Below are positions 47,557-56,500 of a DNA stretch of 64,000 nt, piece after piece. Within the stretch, counting starts at the first letter, position 1, and every line of letters starts with the position of its first letter. The notes below the pieces were generated by a model. That model was not told where the DNA came from, ran no database searches, and was given only the letters and a program-made list of their open reading frames with translations. The position numbers and the translations under genes were made by a program. Source of the DNA: JAHEFU01 sp020440645 (GTDB lineage Bacteria; 4484-113; JAFGCY01); contig JAGRNR010000008.1 of NCBI GenBank assembly GCA_020440645.1, positions 1 to 64,000 on the forward strand, in the 5' to 3' direction.

Positions 47557-48750
47557 ATGTCAGACAAGCATGAACATGAATTCGAGGGTTTTGCGACCCG
47601 CAGCATCCACGGTGGATTCGACGGGGATGAGTACGGGTCGGTGATCCCGCCGATCGTGCAGTCCTCCACCTACAAGTTCCGCAACACCGACCACGGGGCG
47701 CAGTGCTTCAAGGACCATACCCAGGGCTACATCTACACCCGGCTGGCCAACCCGACGATCGACGTGCTCGAGCGCAACGTGGCCTCGCTGGAGGGCGGCG
47801 CCGATGCACTGGCCTGCTCGACGGGCATCGGCGCGGTTAACACGCTGTTCTTCGCGCTGCTGAACGCCGGCGACCACATCGTGATGAGCGAAAGCATCTA
47901 CGCCCCGACCCGCATCAACATCGAGCGGCACTGGAGCCGCTTCGGCGTCGAGTTCAGCTTCGTTGACAGCACCGATGCTGACAACATCCGCGCGGCGATG
48001 AAGCCCAACACGCGCATGGTGTTCATCGAGACCCCAGCCAACCCGGCGATCGCCGTGACTGACATCGCGGCTGCGGCCGCCATCGCGCATGGCAACGGCT
48101 GCCTGCTGGCGGTTGACAACACCGTGCTCAGCCCGGTGCTGCAGCGCCCGATCGAGCATGGCGCGGACATCGTGGTGCACAGCATCACGAAGTCCCTCAA
48201 CGGCCACTCCGACGTGGTGGGCGGCATCATCGTGTTCGCGCATAAGGAGCACTACAAGGAGGTGCACCATGCCTGGTACCACCTCGGGGCCACGATGGAC
48301 CCGCACCAGGCCTGGCTGGTGATCCGCGGACTGAAGACGCTGGAGCTGCGCGTGAAGCAGATGCAGAAGAGCGCGAAGAAAATTGCCAAATGGCTCGAGA
48401 AGCACCCGAAAGTCAAGCGCGTGCACTACCTCGGGCTGAAGTCCCATCCGCAGCGTGAACTGAACGAGAAGCAGGCCAGCGGGCCGGGCAGCCTGATGAG
48501 CTTCGAGCTGAAGGGCGGGCTGGAGGCCGGCAAGGCCATGATGGATGCCGTGCGGCTCTGCTCACTGGCGGTCAGCCTCGGCGGCGTTGACACCCTGATC
48601 CAGCACCCGGCCAGCATGACGCATGTCGGCATGACTTCGGAGGAGCGCCAGGAGGCCGGCATCCCGGACGGGATGGTGCGCTTCAGCATCGGCTGCGAGA
48701 CCACCGTGGACATCATCGCCGACCTGGAGCAGGCCCTCGAGAAGGTGTAG
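47557..48750 (+). CDS. PLP-dependent trans-sulfuration enzyme (Cys/Met metabolism family)
   Basis: 397 residues, normal for the family that includes methionine gamma-lyase, cystathionine gamma-synthase and gamma-lyase. It opens with ATRSIHGGF and SVIPPIVQSSTYKF; YTRLANPTIDVLE and ACSTGIGAVNTLFFALLNAG follow. The pyridoxal lysine is in VHSITKSLNGHSDVVGG. DTLIQHPASMTHVGMTSEER is the C-terminal signature. The order resembles methionine gamma-lyase more than MetB, but substrate cannot be settled from sequence. A GGAGGAG site precedes the ATG. A hairpin repeat begins on the stop codon. Confidence 0.9.
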   Translation: MSDKHEHEFEGFATRSIHGGFDGDEYGSVIPPIVQSSTYKFRNTDHGAQCFKDHTQGYIYTRLANPTIDVLERNVASLEGGADALACSTGIGAVNTLFFALLNAGDHIVMSESIYAPTRINIERHWSRFGVEFSFVDSTDADNIRAAMKPNTRMVFIETPANPAIAVTDIAAAAAIAHGNGCLLAVDNTVLSPVLQRPIEHGADIVVHSITKSLNGHSDVVGGIIVFAHKEHYKEVHHAWYHLGATMDPHQAWLVIRGLKTLELRVKQMQKSAKKIAKWLEKHPKVKRVHYLGLKSHPQRELNEKQASGPGSLMSFELKGGLEAGKAMMDAVRLCSLAVSLGGVDTLIQHPASMTHVGMTSEERQEAGIPDGMVRFSIGCETTVDIIADLEQALEKV

Positions 48751-49296
48751 GAGGCCAGGCTGTCAGCCTGGCAACGAGGTTGGCGTTTGGAGTTTGGAGG
48801 TTGGAGCGGGGAATGGAGGCCAGGCTGTTTGCCTGGCAACGGAGGTCTGGCGCAAGCCAGGCTCGGAGGCCTGACGCTAGTCAGGCGGGGAGGTCGAGCG
48901 CGAGCTCGGCAAAGAGCTCAGACGAGAGTCTGACAACGGACCGGAGTGTGGCTCTGGGAGCCACAGGGCCCTGTCGGTCTTGAGACCGACACTCCGGAGG
49001 AGCCGCTTTGCTCGCAGTAGGAATAGTTCGAATAGTGTCAATAGTGATAGGGGACAGGGGTACAGTGTTGACAGGGGTGGGGTAACACCCCATCCCGGTG
49101 GCGGTTTTGCCGCCACCCTACGTCTCCTGCATTTGCTCTCTTCCCGAGTGGGCAATTGCTCTCGCTGACAACTGAGTACTTTTCCCTCGGCGGACGGTGC
49201 TGCTACTAACAACTAACTACTTCTTCCACTATTCAGACTATCTAAACTATTTCAGACAGTTGCCAGACTCTCGTCTGGCCTCCCACTCCCCACTCC
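48750..49296. repeat. Spacer with seven hairpin units, a three-way-junction element and word arrays
   Basis: No gene seen. Hairpin units: 48750-48777 (GCCAGGC), 48815-48840 (GCCAGGC), 48841-48863 (GTCTGGC, GCAA), 48865-48887 (GCCTGAC, GCTA), 48889-48912 (GTCGAGC, GCGA), 48914-48939 (TCAGAC, GAGA), and a minus-strand unit at 49259-49283 (GCCAGAC, GAGA). The three-way element lies at 48941-48997. Two GC-rich hairpins, GGGGTAACACCCC and GGTGGCGG-TTTTG-CCGCCACC, follow near 49079-49118. TTTGGAG words at 48784-48805 face CTCCCCACTCC words at 49284-49315. Confidence 0.78.
48941..48997 (+). repeat. Three-way-junction element, copy B
   Basis: Closing stem CCGGAG (48941-48946) with CTCCGG (48992-48997); arm 1 TGTGGCTC-TGG-GAGCCACA (48947-48965); linker GGGCCC; arm 2 TGTCGGTC-TTGA-GACCGACA (48972-48991). 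Compared with copy A, arm 1 changes A-T to G-C and arm 2 changes C-G to G-C pairs while keeping pairing. Confidence 0.8.
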
Positions 49297-50616
49297 TCAC
49301 TCCCCACTCCCCACTTCCTCAGGCACTTCCTCCACCCTGATCAGCTTCACCGTGTTGCCGATCACCTTCAGCGCCGTCAGCTTCAGGCCCGGCAGTTCCA
49401 GCACGTCGCCGGCCACCACCGCGCGGTCCAGCTTCTCCATCATCAGCCCGCCCACGCTGTTGCTGTCCAGCTCGCTCGCGTCCACCCCGTCCAGCATGTC
49501 AATCGAGTCGATCCGCGCGCGCCCCGTGATCAGCATGAAGCCCTCGCCGATGCGCACGATGTCCGCGTGGTGCTCGGTGTCCGTCTCATCGCGGATGTCG
49601 CCGATCAGCTCCTCGATGATGTCCTCCAGTGTGGCGATTCCGTCCGTGCCGCCATGTTCGTCGACGACGACCACCAGGTGCACGCGGTTGCGGTTCATCT
49701 CGCTCATCGTCTCGAGGATGCCCTTTGTGCCCGGGTAGTGCAGCACCTCGCGGCGATATGTCACCGCCGGCTCCGAGGCCCAGCGGTCCCCCGGGTCCAG
49801 CCCGCCGACCGCGGCCCGCAGGCTGACGTGCACCAGGTCCTTCAGGATCAGCACGCCGGTGATGTTGTCAACGCTCTCCTCGTACAGCGGGATGCGCGAG
49901 TGCCCGGTGGAGTCCATCAGGTGCATCGCCTCGCCGACCGTCGCCGTCACCGGCAGGGCCTCGATTTCCACGCGCGGCGTCATCACGTCCTCCAGGTCGC
50001 GGTGCGACATCTGGATCGCCTCGCGTGCGATCGCCACATCCTGCTTGTTGACATGCCCGCCGGCCATCGCCGCCGTCAGCACGGCACGCAGCTCGCCGGG
50101 GCCGATGCGCTGCTCGACGTTGGTGCGCCCGCCGGTCAGCCAGCGGATCAATGGCGAGAGCAGCGCCTCAAGCAGCCAGTTCGCCGGCAGAAGCAGCATG
50201 TCCAGGATGTACAGCGGCGGCGTCACCAGCTTGGCAACGCGCTGCCCGCGCACCGCGGCGAAGGTCTTCGGCACCAGTTCGCCGAAGATCGTCACCAGCA
50301 CAATCATCGCCACCGTGCTGATCAGCGTGGCATGTTCCCCGATCCCCTGCAGCGGGGCGAGGTGCTTCTGCGCAGTCAGGGTGGCGAAGGTCGGCGCGAT
50401 GATGTTGACGATGTTGTTGCCGATCAGGATCGTGCCCAGCGTGCGCTGCGGGCGGCGGCGCATCGTGAGCTGCATCTGCGCGATGCGGTCGCCGGAGTTG
50501 GCCCGGTCCTCGAGTGAGACCAGGTCCAGCGACATCAGCGCCAGTTCGCCGCCACTGAAGAATGCGCTGAGCATTATCAGCACGGCGATGATCAGGATGG
50601 CTATCAGGACTTCCAA
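49297..50616 (-). CDS. CNNM/CorC-type transporter with CBS domains
   Basis: 439 residues. DUF21 (CNNM) membrane domain: MLSAFFSGGELALMSLDL, LGTILIGNNIVNIIAPTFAT and FGELVPKTFAAVRG; two CBS domains follow: MTPRVEIEALPVTATVGEAM, SRIPLYEESVDNITGVLILK and HLVVVVDEHGGTDGIATLED; the CorC-HlyC C-terminal domain is at 360-430. Such proteins are linked to magnesium or cobalt transport. The start is TTG at 50616. The last residues VPEEVGSGE and the stop are encoded by the simple GAGTGGGG word array that fills the next spacer, so its C-terminus has been altered by that array. Confidence 0.92.
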   Translation of the reverse strand: MEVLIAILIIAVLIMLSAFFSGGELALMSLDLVSLEDRANSGDRIAQMQLTMRRRPQRTLGTILIGNNIVNIIAPTFATLTAQKHLAPLQGIGEHATLISTVAMIVLVTIFGELVPKTFAAVRGQRVAKLVTPPLYILDMLLLPANWLLEALLSPLIRWLTGGRTNVEQRIGPGELRAVLTAAMAGGHVNKQDVAIAREAIQMSHRDLEDVMTPRVEIEALPVTATVGEAMHLMDSTGHSRIPLYEESVDNITGVLILKDLVHVSLRAAVGGLDPGDRWASEPAVTYRREVLHYPGTKGILETMSEMNRNRVHLVVVVDEHGGTDGIATLEDIIEELIGDIRDETDTEHHADIVRIGEGFMLITGRARIDSIDMLDGVDASELDSNSVGGLMMEKLDRAVVAGDVLELPGLKLTALKVIGNTVKLIRVEEVPEEVGSGE

Positions 50617-50726
50617 GCCGGCCGCGTCAGCGCGCGATCACCCCCCCTGGGCGTATCCGCGAGGCCTCGTCGTCGGTGGCTTCCATCGGCTGATTATAGA
50701 CCAGAAGTCGAGTTGCAGCCCGCGGG

Positions 50727-51092
50727 CTACTTCTTGAAGAACAGCATGAAGGATGTGACGAACATCAGGATTGCAAAGCTCTTGCGCACGATCGCCGGCT
50801 CGATGCTGTTGGCCAGCTTGCCGCCGAAGTGCGCCCCGACCGCGAAGAACAGAGCGATGATGCCGGCCGCCACCAGGTCGATCTTCGTGTCAGGGTTCTT
50901 CATGTACTGCATGAAGCCCAGCAGGCCGATCGGCGGCAGCAGGATCGCGAGGCTGGTACCCTGGGCCTTGATCTGCGAATAGCCGGCCAGGAACACGAGC
51001 GCGGGGACAATGATGATGCCGCCGCCCACGCCGACGAATCCGCCGAGCATGCCAGCCGCAATCCCGATCAGGGCATAGAGCACATAGAACAT
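50727..51092 (-). CDS. TauE/SafE-family half-size permease
   Basis: 121 residues with three or four helices. IGIAAGMLGGFVGVGGGIII is the hallmark of the TauE/SafE (DUF81) family, whose members export sulfite or sulfoacetate-type anions; full-length proteins have two such repeats, about 250 residues. Here there is one, so it may act as a dimer, as known half-size forms do. The ATG at 51092 is set by a TAGAAT box 6 nt upstream. Confidence 0.85.
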   Translation of the reverse strand: MFYVLYALIGIAAGMLGGFVGVGGGIIIVPALVFLAGYSQIKAQGTSLAILLPPIGLLGFMQYMKNPDTKIDLVAAGIIALFFAVGAHFGGKLANSIEPAIVRKSFAILMFVTSFMLFFKK

Positions 51093-51098
51093 GCGACC

Positions 51099-51104
51099 AT
51101 TCTA
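51099..51104 (-). promoter_or_regulatory. -10 box, leaderless, TauE-like gene
   Basis: TAGAAT on the minus strand, 6 nt, ATG at 51092. Confidence 0.6.
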
Positions 51105-51174
51105 CGCCGCGCTGTCCAGACAGGGGAGGGGGGATCGTGCAAAGCTTCGCGGATCCGACGACAGGAAGTAGCCG

Positions 51175-51480
51175 CTACTGACCCTGCTTCTGATTCTGCT
51201 TCTGTTGCTGACCCTGCTTCTCATTCTGCTTCTGTTTCTTCTCAGCCTGCTTCGCGCGGTCGCGCAGCAGGAAGAACACAATCAGCCAGATGATCACCCA
51301 GGCGAAGATCAGCAGGCCCGCCAGCACGCCGTAGAAGCCGGTGCCGAGCGTGATCTGGTCACGGGTCAGTTCACCCTCGCCCCTGAACGGGTCAAACGGG
51401 CCGAGGAAGTGGTTGAGGGAAATCACGAGCAGGTGCGCTGCCACGAATATCAGGAGGAAGGTTCGGAGCCATCCGGCCAT
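51175..51480 (-). CDS. Small two-helix membrane protein with a repeat-derived tail
   Basis: 101 residues from the ATG at 51480 (TACAAT box 6 nt upstream, against an ATG at 51495 that has none). Helix 1 (WLRTFLLIFVAAHLLVISLN) and helix 2 (GFYGVLAGLLIFAWVIIWLI) enclose a loop; the cytoplasmic tail is KKQKQNEKQGQQQKQNQKQ. That tail is encoded by TTCTGCTTCTGATTCTGC-like words, the same simple-word family found in spacers, so the repeat has entered the gene. Confidence 0.68.
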   Translation of the reverse strand: MAGWLRTFLLIFVAAHLLVISLNHFLGPFDPFRGEGELTRDQITLGTGFYGVLAGLLIFAWVIIWLIVFFLLRDRAKQAEKKQKQNEKQGQQQKQNQKQGQ

Positions 51481-51486
51481 GGCGTG

Positions 51487-51492
51487 ATTGTA
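51487..51492 (-). promoter_or_regulatory. -10 box, leaderless, gene 51175-51480
   Basis: TACAAT on the minus strand, 6 nt, ATG at 51480. Confidence 0.55.
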
Positions 51493-51727
51493 CATGAATG
51501 CAAGGTGGGGTGATGGATCGTAGAAATAACCACCCCATGGCCGGACGGCTCCGGATTGGACGGGCCCGGGCGAAATCGCCAGGAGGCTAATCCGAACGGC
51601 TGCTTTGCAGCCCGGGAAGCCCGATCCTCTCCTGCGAACCTGTCACAGGTGTGTATGCACTATCTAAGACGTGGCCCGCAAAAAAGCGTTACAGTCCTGC
51701 CGCTGAATTTCCGGAAAATCCAGGCAG

Positions 51728-52432
51728 CTATTCGTCCGCTGCTGCTTCCGGGACTTCCTCATCCCCGTACGGATCCTCCGGCAGTTCCATCCAGCGCTGC
51801 TGCAGCACCACAAGCGCAGCTTGCTGCGTACGGTCTGATGCGATCCAGTATCCGTCCTCGCGTCGCGAATAGGCAATGCCACGTTCCTCGATGAAGGCCT
51901 CGACCGCCGTGCGACTGTCAAACTCCAGTTCGCGCACCTCTGACAACAGGCGGTCGCTGGCCGGGTCGGGCTGGCTCTCGGCCTGCTGGCTGGCATCACG
52001 GCTGCTGTAGCGTGCGATCTCACGCGACTGCTTCCAGCCGGGGTACAGCGTCCACAACAGGAAGATCATCGGCGCCAGGAACATTGCCAGGCAGCAGGGT
52101 GCGCAGGTCGGGCAGGAGCGGTTGATGTAGCAGGAGCTGGCCCGCTCGCGGTGTGAATACTGCCGGCCGCCGCCATCGATCACCACCGGCTCGCGCACCA
52201 CGATCACTTCCGGCTCAGGCGCATCCTGCGGTGCATCGTCAATCCCGCTCTGCAGCATTTCGCGCACGTCTGGATGCTCGTCATCAGCAGGCCGGGAAAG
52301 CTCCTGCGTGATCCGGTCCTCGGGTTCAGTCTCCCGCCCCAGCGGGGTGGATGCGCCACAGTTGGCACAGCGCAGGGCCTCACTCGCAAGAGCGGCGCCG
52401 CAGTTCGGGCAGTTGTTCAGTGGGTCCGGCAG
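51728..52432 (-). CDS. Zinc-ribbon membrane protein starting at CTG
   Basis: 234 residues. The domain NNCPNCGAALASEALRCANC (about 6-25) is a zinc ribbon, then a polar linker, a Cys-rich segment (SCYINRSCPTCAPCCLAMFL), a helix (MFLAPMIFLLWTLYPGW) and a soluble tail (VEAFIEERGIAYSRREDGYW). The ribbon lies upstream of all ATG, GTG or TTG codons in frame except one GTG at 52267 that would cut it off. The CTG at 52432 is 6 nt after TATGAT, the spacing used by many genes here, so I take it as the start. The gene at 52468 ends 35 nt before it. Confidence 0.62.
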   Translation of the reverse strand: MPDPLNNCPNCGAALASEALRCANCGASTPLGRETEPEDRITQELSRPADDEHPDVREMLQSGIDDAPQDAPEPEVIVVREPVVIDGGGRQYSHRERASSCYINRSCPTCAPCCLAMFLAPMIFLLWTLYPGWKQSREIARYSSRDASQQAESQPDPASDRLLSEVRELEFDSRTAVEAFIEERGIAYSRREDGYWIASDRTQQAALVVLQQRWMELPEDPYGDEEVPEAAADE

Positions 52433-52438
52433 GCCACA

Positions 52439-52444
52439 ATCATA
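52439..52444 (-). promoter_or_regulatory. -10 box, leaderless, zinc-ribbon gene
   Basis: TATGAT on the minus strand, 6 nt (TGTGGC), CTG at 52432. Confidence 0.45.
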
Positions 52445-52467
52445 TATGAATGAGCGCGGGCATCGGC

Positions 52468-53370
52468 TCAGGCGTCATCTGCAGCCTTGTCCCGCGTCGC
52501 CGCCAGCACCACCTCGCCACCGCGGATGTAGTAGGTCGTCTCCGTGCCATCCCCGAAGATCACATCCACGCTGTAGGCCGGGCCGTCGTCCAGCTCCACT
52601 TCTTTCACGAAGCTCCAGTCCACGGGTTTGCGCGGATCCTTGTGTTCCTTCAGGTATGCCAGCACAAGGGGCACTTCACCCGTCTCCGGGTTGATGTCCG
52701 GCAGCTCACCGCGCTCGGCCTGCTGCTGCTGCTGGCCCAGCTGCTCGTCAATTGCATCACGCAGCTTCTGCCGCAGGTCCTCATCCTTCACGTTCTCCAG
52801 CATCGCCTGCAGCTTCGACACATACAGCTCGATGTTCTCCCCTGGTTTACTGTCCAGCAGGCGCTGCGCCTCTTCCTCCACCCATTCGCTGTCCAGTTCG
52901 GACACCTTCTCGATCGCCTCGCGCACCGTCTCGCGGTCCGTCAGGTTGGCGATCTGCTCCTTCAGTTCATCCAGCTTCGGCCGCAGTTCCTCCGGCGACT
53001 TGTCCAGCAGGCTGCGGATGTACAGCCGGCTGTCCTCCGCGCGCTGCTTCATCTCGGCTATGCGCTCCTCACTGGCGAGGTCCTCGAAGCGGTCGCGCAG
53101 CTGGTCCACAATCGGCTGCTTCCAGGGGGGCTCGGCCTTCCACTCGCCATCCTCATGCTTGACCTTGATGTTGTTCTCGGCGATGAACTGCTCCACCTGT
53201 TCGGTGCTCATCAGCTCATCCGTGTTCATGGTCTCCGCCATCCGCTTCGACCTGCTGTAGTCACCCCACATGATCAGGCCCAGCCCGAGCAGGCCTGCCA
53301 GCAGCAACCAGCCGCAGCAGCGGCAGCCGCGTGTCCGGCGTGCTTCAAAGCGTGCGATGTCCTCATCCAT
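52468..53370 (-). CDS. Membrane-anchored coiled-coil protein
   Basis: 300 residues from the ATG at 53370 (GGGGAGG upstream; the frame to 53421 is rejected). N-terminal RRTRGCRCCGWLLLAGLLGL anchor with Cys-rich start. A long coiled coil spans about 60-200 with E/K-rich heptads (LRDRFEDLASEERIAEMKQR, LREKLRDAIDEQLGQQQQQ). A C-terminal strand-rich domain ends YSVDVIFGDGTETTYYIRGG. It is followed by the zinc-ribbon gene, so the two probably work together at the membrane. No family identified. Confidence 0.68.
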   Translation of the reverse strand: MDEDIARFEARRTRGCRCCGWLLLAGLLGLGLIMWGDYSRSKRMAETMNTDELMSTEQVEQFIAENNIKVKHEDGEWKAEPPWKQPIVDQLRDRFEDLASEERIAEMKQRAEDSRLYIRSLLDKSPEELRPKLDELKEQIANLTDRETVREAIEKVSELDSEWVEEEAQRLLDSKPGENIELYVSKLQAMLENVKDEDLRQKLRDAIDEQLGQQQQQAERGELPDINPETGEVPLVLAYLKEHKDPRKPVDWSFVKEVELDDGPAYSVDVIFGDGTETTYYIRGGEVVLAATRDKAADDA

Positions 53371-53514
53371 GCCGCATAACCTCCCCGCTGTAGGACTGGC
53401 CCGCGCAGGCCATAGTTTCACAAGCGCGGCATCCCTTCTCGCTTGACATCCGCCCCACGGCAGGTAAGTATATTTACACTGGGTTTAACCACCGGCTAAT
53501 TCCTGGGGGAATCA

Positions 53515-56500
53515 ATGGCTGAAATCAGTGCTGAAAAGATGCACACGGCGAGTTCTGCTGCACGAATGCACACCTACGTTATGCTGGCTGCTGCCTGCCT
53601 GCTGCTTTTACTGCTTGCCTCCTGCGGCGGCAGTAAGTCCAGCTCACTTGATGCCAATAACCAGAGTTCCCAGCTGCTGACCGTACACGGGGAAGTGATC
53701 ACGAACGCTGCTGCGGATAATGCGCAGGACGACTCGGATACGGCAGCGGTGGACCCGACAGCCAATTCCGGCGGCGAATGCGACATTGAGCGAATCGAGA
53801 ACTTCCTGTTTGCTGAACTGGAGCGCCTGGAGAAGCAGCGCACGGCCAGCGAAGCCCCTGGTGCCGACAGCGCCGTGTTCAACCTGTCGGCCACCCGTGT
53901 TTCCGGCCCCGATGAACAGCTCAACCGGGTGGAACTGCGCTGGACCAAGCACCTGCCTGGTGACTACGACGGCAACGGCGAAGTGAACTTCGGCGACCTC
54001 GTGCCGCTCGGCCAGCGCTGGGGCCAGCAGGTTTCCTACCTGCCTGAGGCTGAAAGCGGCATTGAGCACTACCCAGCGGGTGACCGGCATGACAATTCGC
54101 TTGGCCGGCTGAACTGGCTGGCGAGCTATGTTGATGGCAACCATGACGGCGTGGTCGGCATGGCCGACGTGACGGTGATCGCGCAGCACTGGAAGCAGCG
54201 CTACACCGGCTACCGCATCTACCGCCGCAACCTGGAGCTTGGCAACGGGGTGCTGCTGCCGATGCCGGACGTGGAGAACAGCCCGATCAGTGTCAGCCGC
54301 GAGGCGGACGACCCGGTCCTGCGGGAGTATGCCTACATTGACAGTGTCGGCATCCCCGGCAGCTATCAGTACACGGTGCGCGCCTGGGACGAGTTCACAG
54401 ACACGGAAGCACCGGAAGGCAACATCGCCCCCTACCTCGTCAACATGCAGCCGATCGCGGAGTTTGACTACGAGATCCTCGTGGAGGACGAACCCTATAC
54501 GCTCTCCTTCAGCGCGCTGGGCAGCAATGATCCTGACGGTGAGATCGTCAGTTACGCATGGGACCTCGATGGCGACGGCGAGTTTGCCGATGCGGCGGAC
54601 TCAGCCGAGATCGAGGCGGTGCTGCCGGCGGGCTTCCCGCTCATCCAGCTGCGGGTGACCGATGACCAGGGCGGGCAGACCGTGCTGAGCCGCAACATCC
54701 TGCTGCCCTCCCTGCTGAATGTGCAGCTGCAGGTGGACGAATCCGAGGCCATTACCCCGCATACCTTCACCGTCAATCCTGTTGTCAGCGGCAGCATGCC
54801 GGCTGTGCAGTATGAATGGTATGAAGGTGCGGATGAGACGCCGGTCGCACTGGAATTCACACCGGAGCCGAAGCAGTTCACTCTCAATTCCCCGGGATCA
54901 ACCACCGCGCGCCTCAAGGTGAAGGGCGAGGACGGCATCTACCGCGAAGCCAGCCTGCTGCTGAAAAGCTATGACAGCGTGGGAGTGGGCGCGTCGGTGG
55001 ATACAGACCATGGAATTGCCCCCGCGGAGTTCAGGCTCAATGTCACGGGCTTCACAGGAGCGGATCCCCTGTTCCGCATGCTGGTTGATGGAGTGCCACA
55101 GGACGACTTCAGCGACCGGATCAAGTGGCAACACATCATCGAGGAGCGCGGCAGCGCGGAGCTGCAGGTAGAAGCGGTTGACAAGTTCGGCAATACCGCA
55201 CTGAGCGAGTCCTTCACAGTCAATGCCCAGGTGCTGCCTGTTGTCACTTTTGGCTACGGACCCAAGTTCGGCACGGCTCCCTTCGATGCAAACTGGAGCA
55301 TCTCCGCGATAGACGATCCTGACAACCTGCTGCAGAAGATCCGTGTGAAGCTGCCAAAGGGTGGCACGGTTGCGGACACCAGTGTTTCCCTGAAGAACGG
55401 CACTTACAACACGGGCGATGGTTCCGGCAAGTATTCCCTGGAGTACTTCAACGTGACGCTCGAGATGCTCAACTATCCGGACCTCAGCGAGGACTACGAA
55501 CTGGAAATCGGGTTCATCCGGGCGGACTTCGAAATCACGCCTAGCTCATACATGGGCAACGGAGTGCGTGCCGAAGTTGACATCACCGATTACAGCGGAT
55601 ACCCCGAGATTTACTTGCATGAGTGGTTCGTGGACGGGGGCGGCGGTTCCAACTGGAATGATTTTTCCTTTACAACGGACTGGCTTGAACCCGGCATCCA
55701 TGAGATCAGGCTGGACGCGACGAACTCCCTCGATGCTCTCCGTTCCTTCAGCCATACCATGCAGGTCTGGCCGGTTGAGACGGATGTCGCCATCATCCGC
55801 AACGACGGCGGGACCTACAGCACGAACCTTGACGCAATCAAGGACGACCTTGACGCACTTGCCCTGAGCTGGCAGGAAATCCCCTATACAGACAGCATCG
55901 CCACTGACCTACTCAGCCATGGTAACTTCGTGGTGCTGTGGTACCGCGGCGGACCTGCTGACGACCTGGAACCACGGCAGGAGACGATGTGGACCACGGC
56001 GGAGATTGACAACTACATAGCTGTCCTCGAACAGGGCCGGCCGATGCTGATGATGAGCCAGAACAACTCCAAGCTGACTGATTTTGCCAATCCGGCGGCA
56101 TTCGGAGGATGGGAGTTTCACTACGGAGCGGATATTCTCGATTTCACGGTGCCTGAGCTGGAGTACCGGCATCCATGGGCCTCAGCATTGAGGACGGACG
56201 ATGGAACAGGGATCGGATTCGGATTCTTCTTCCAGTCAACCCCCACAAGTTTCAATGCCGATTTCGACTACCTGAGGCCGTCCACCACATGGGATACACG
56301 TGGTGAGAACTACATTGCTGTCGGTTCCAGTGCTGCCCGTCCAATGCAGCTGAGCATTGGAAACGGCTGCCAGTTCATGGGCATCGGCTGGTTTGATGGA
56401 TCCCTGTCATCGAGTCCGGTGCCTGATCTGGGGATTGCACCGAATGAAACCGGCGAAGGCCTGACGCTGGGCCACCTCAGCTGGGGCACGGAAGCTGCGC

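Noticed and set aside
48941..48997. tRNA-like cloverleaf
   Set aside because: Only two arms, no T-loop sequence, no anticodon arm or CCA end; the total is under 60 bases.
49079..49118. Terminator hairpins
   Set aside because: Two strong hairpins, but without a following T-run on either strand; left as part of the spacer description.
51556..51894. 112-codon plus-strand frame
   Set aside because: No start signal and antisense to the zinc-ribbon membrane gene; its composition is not protein-like.
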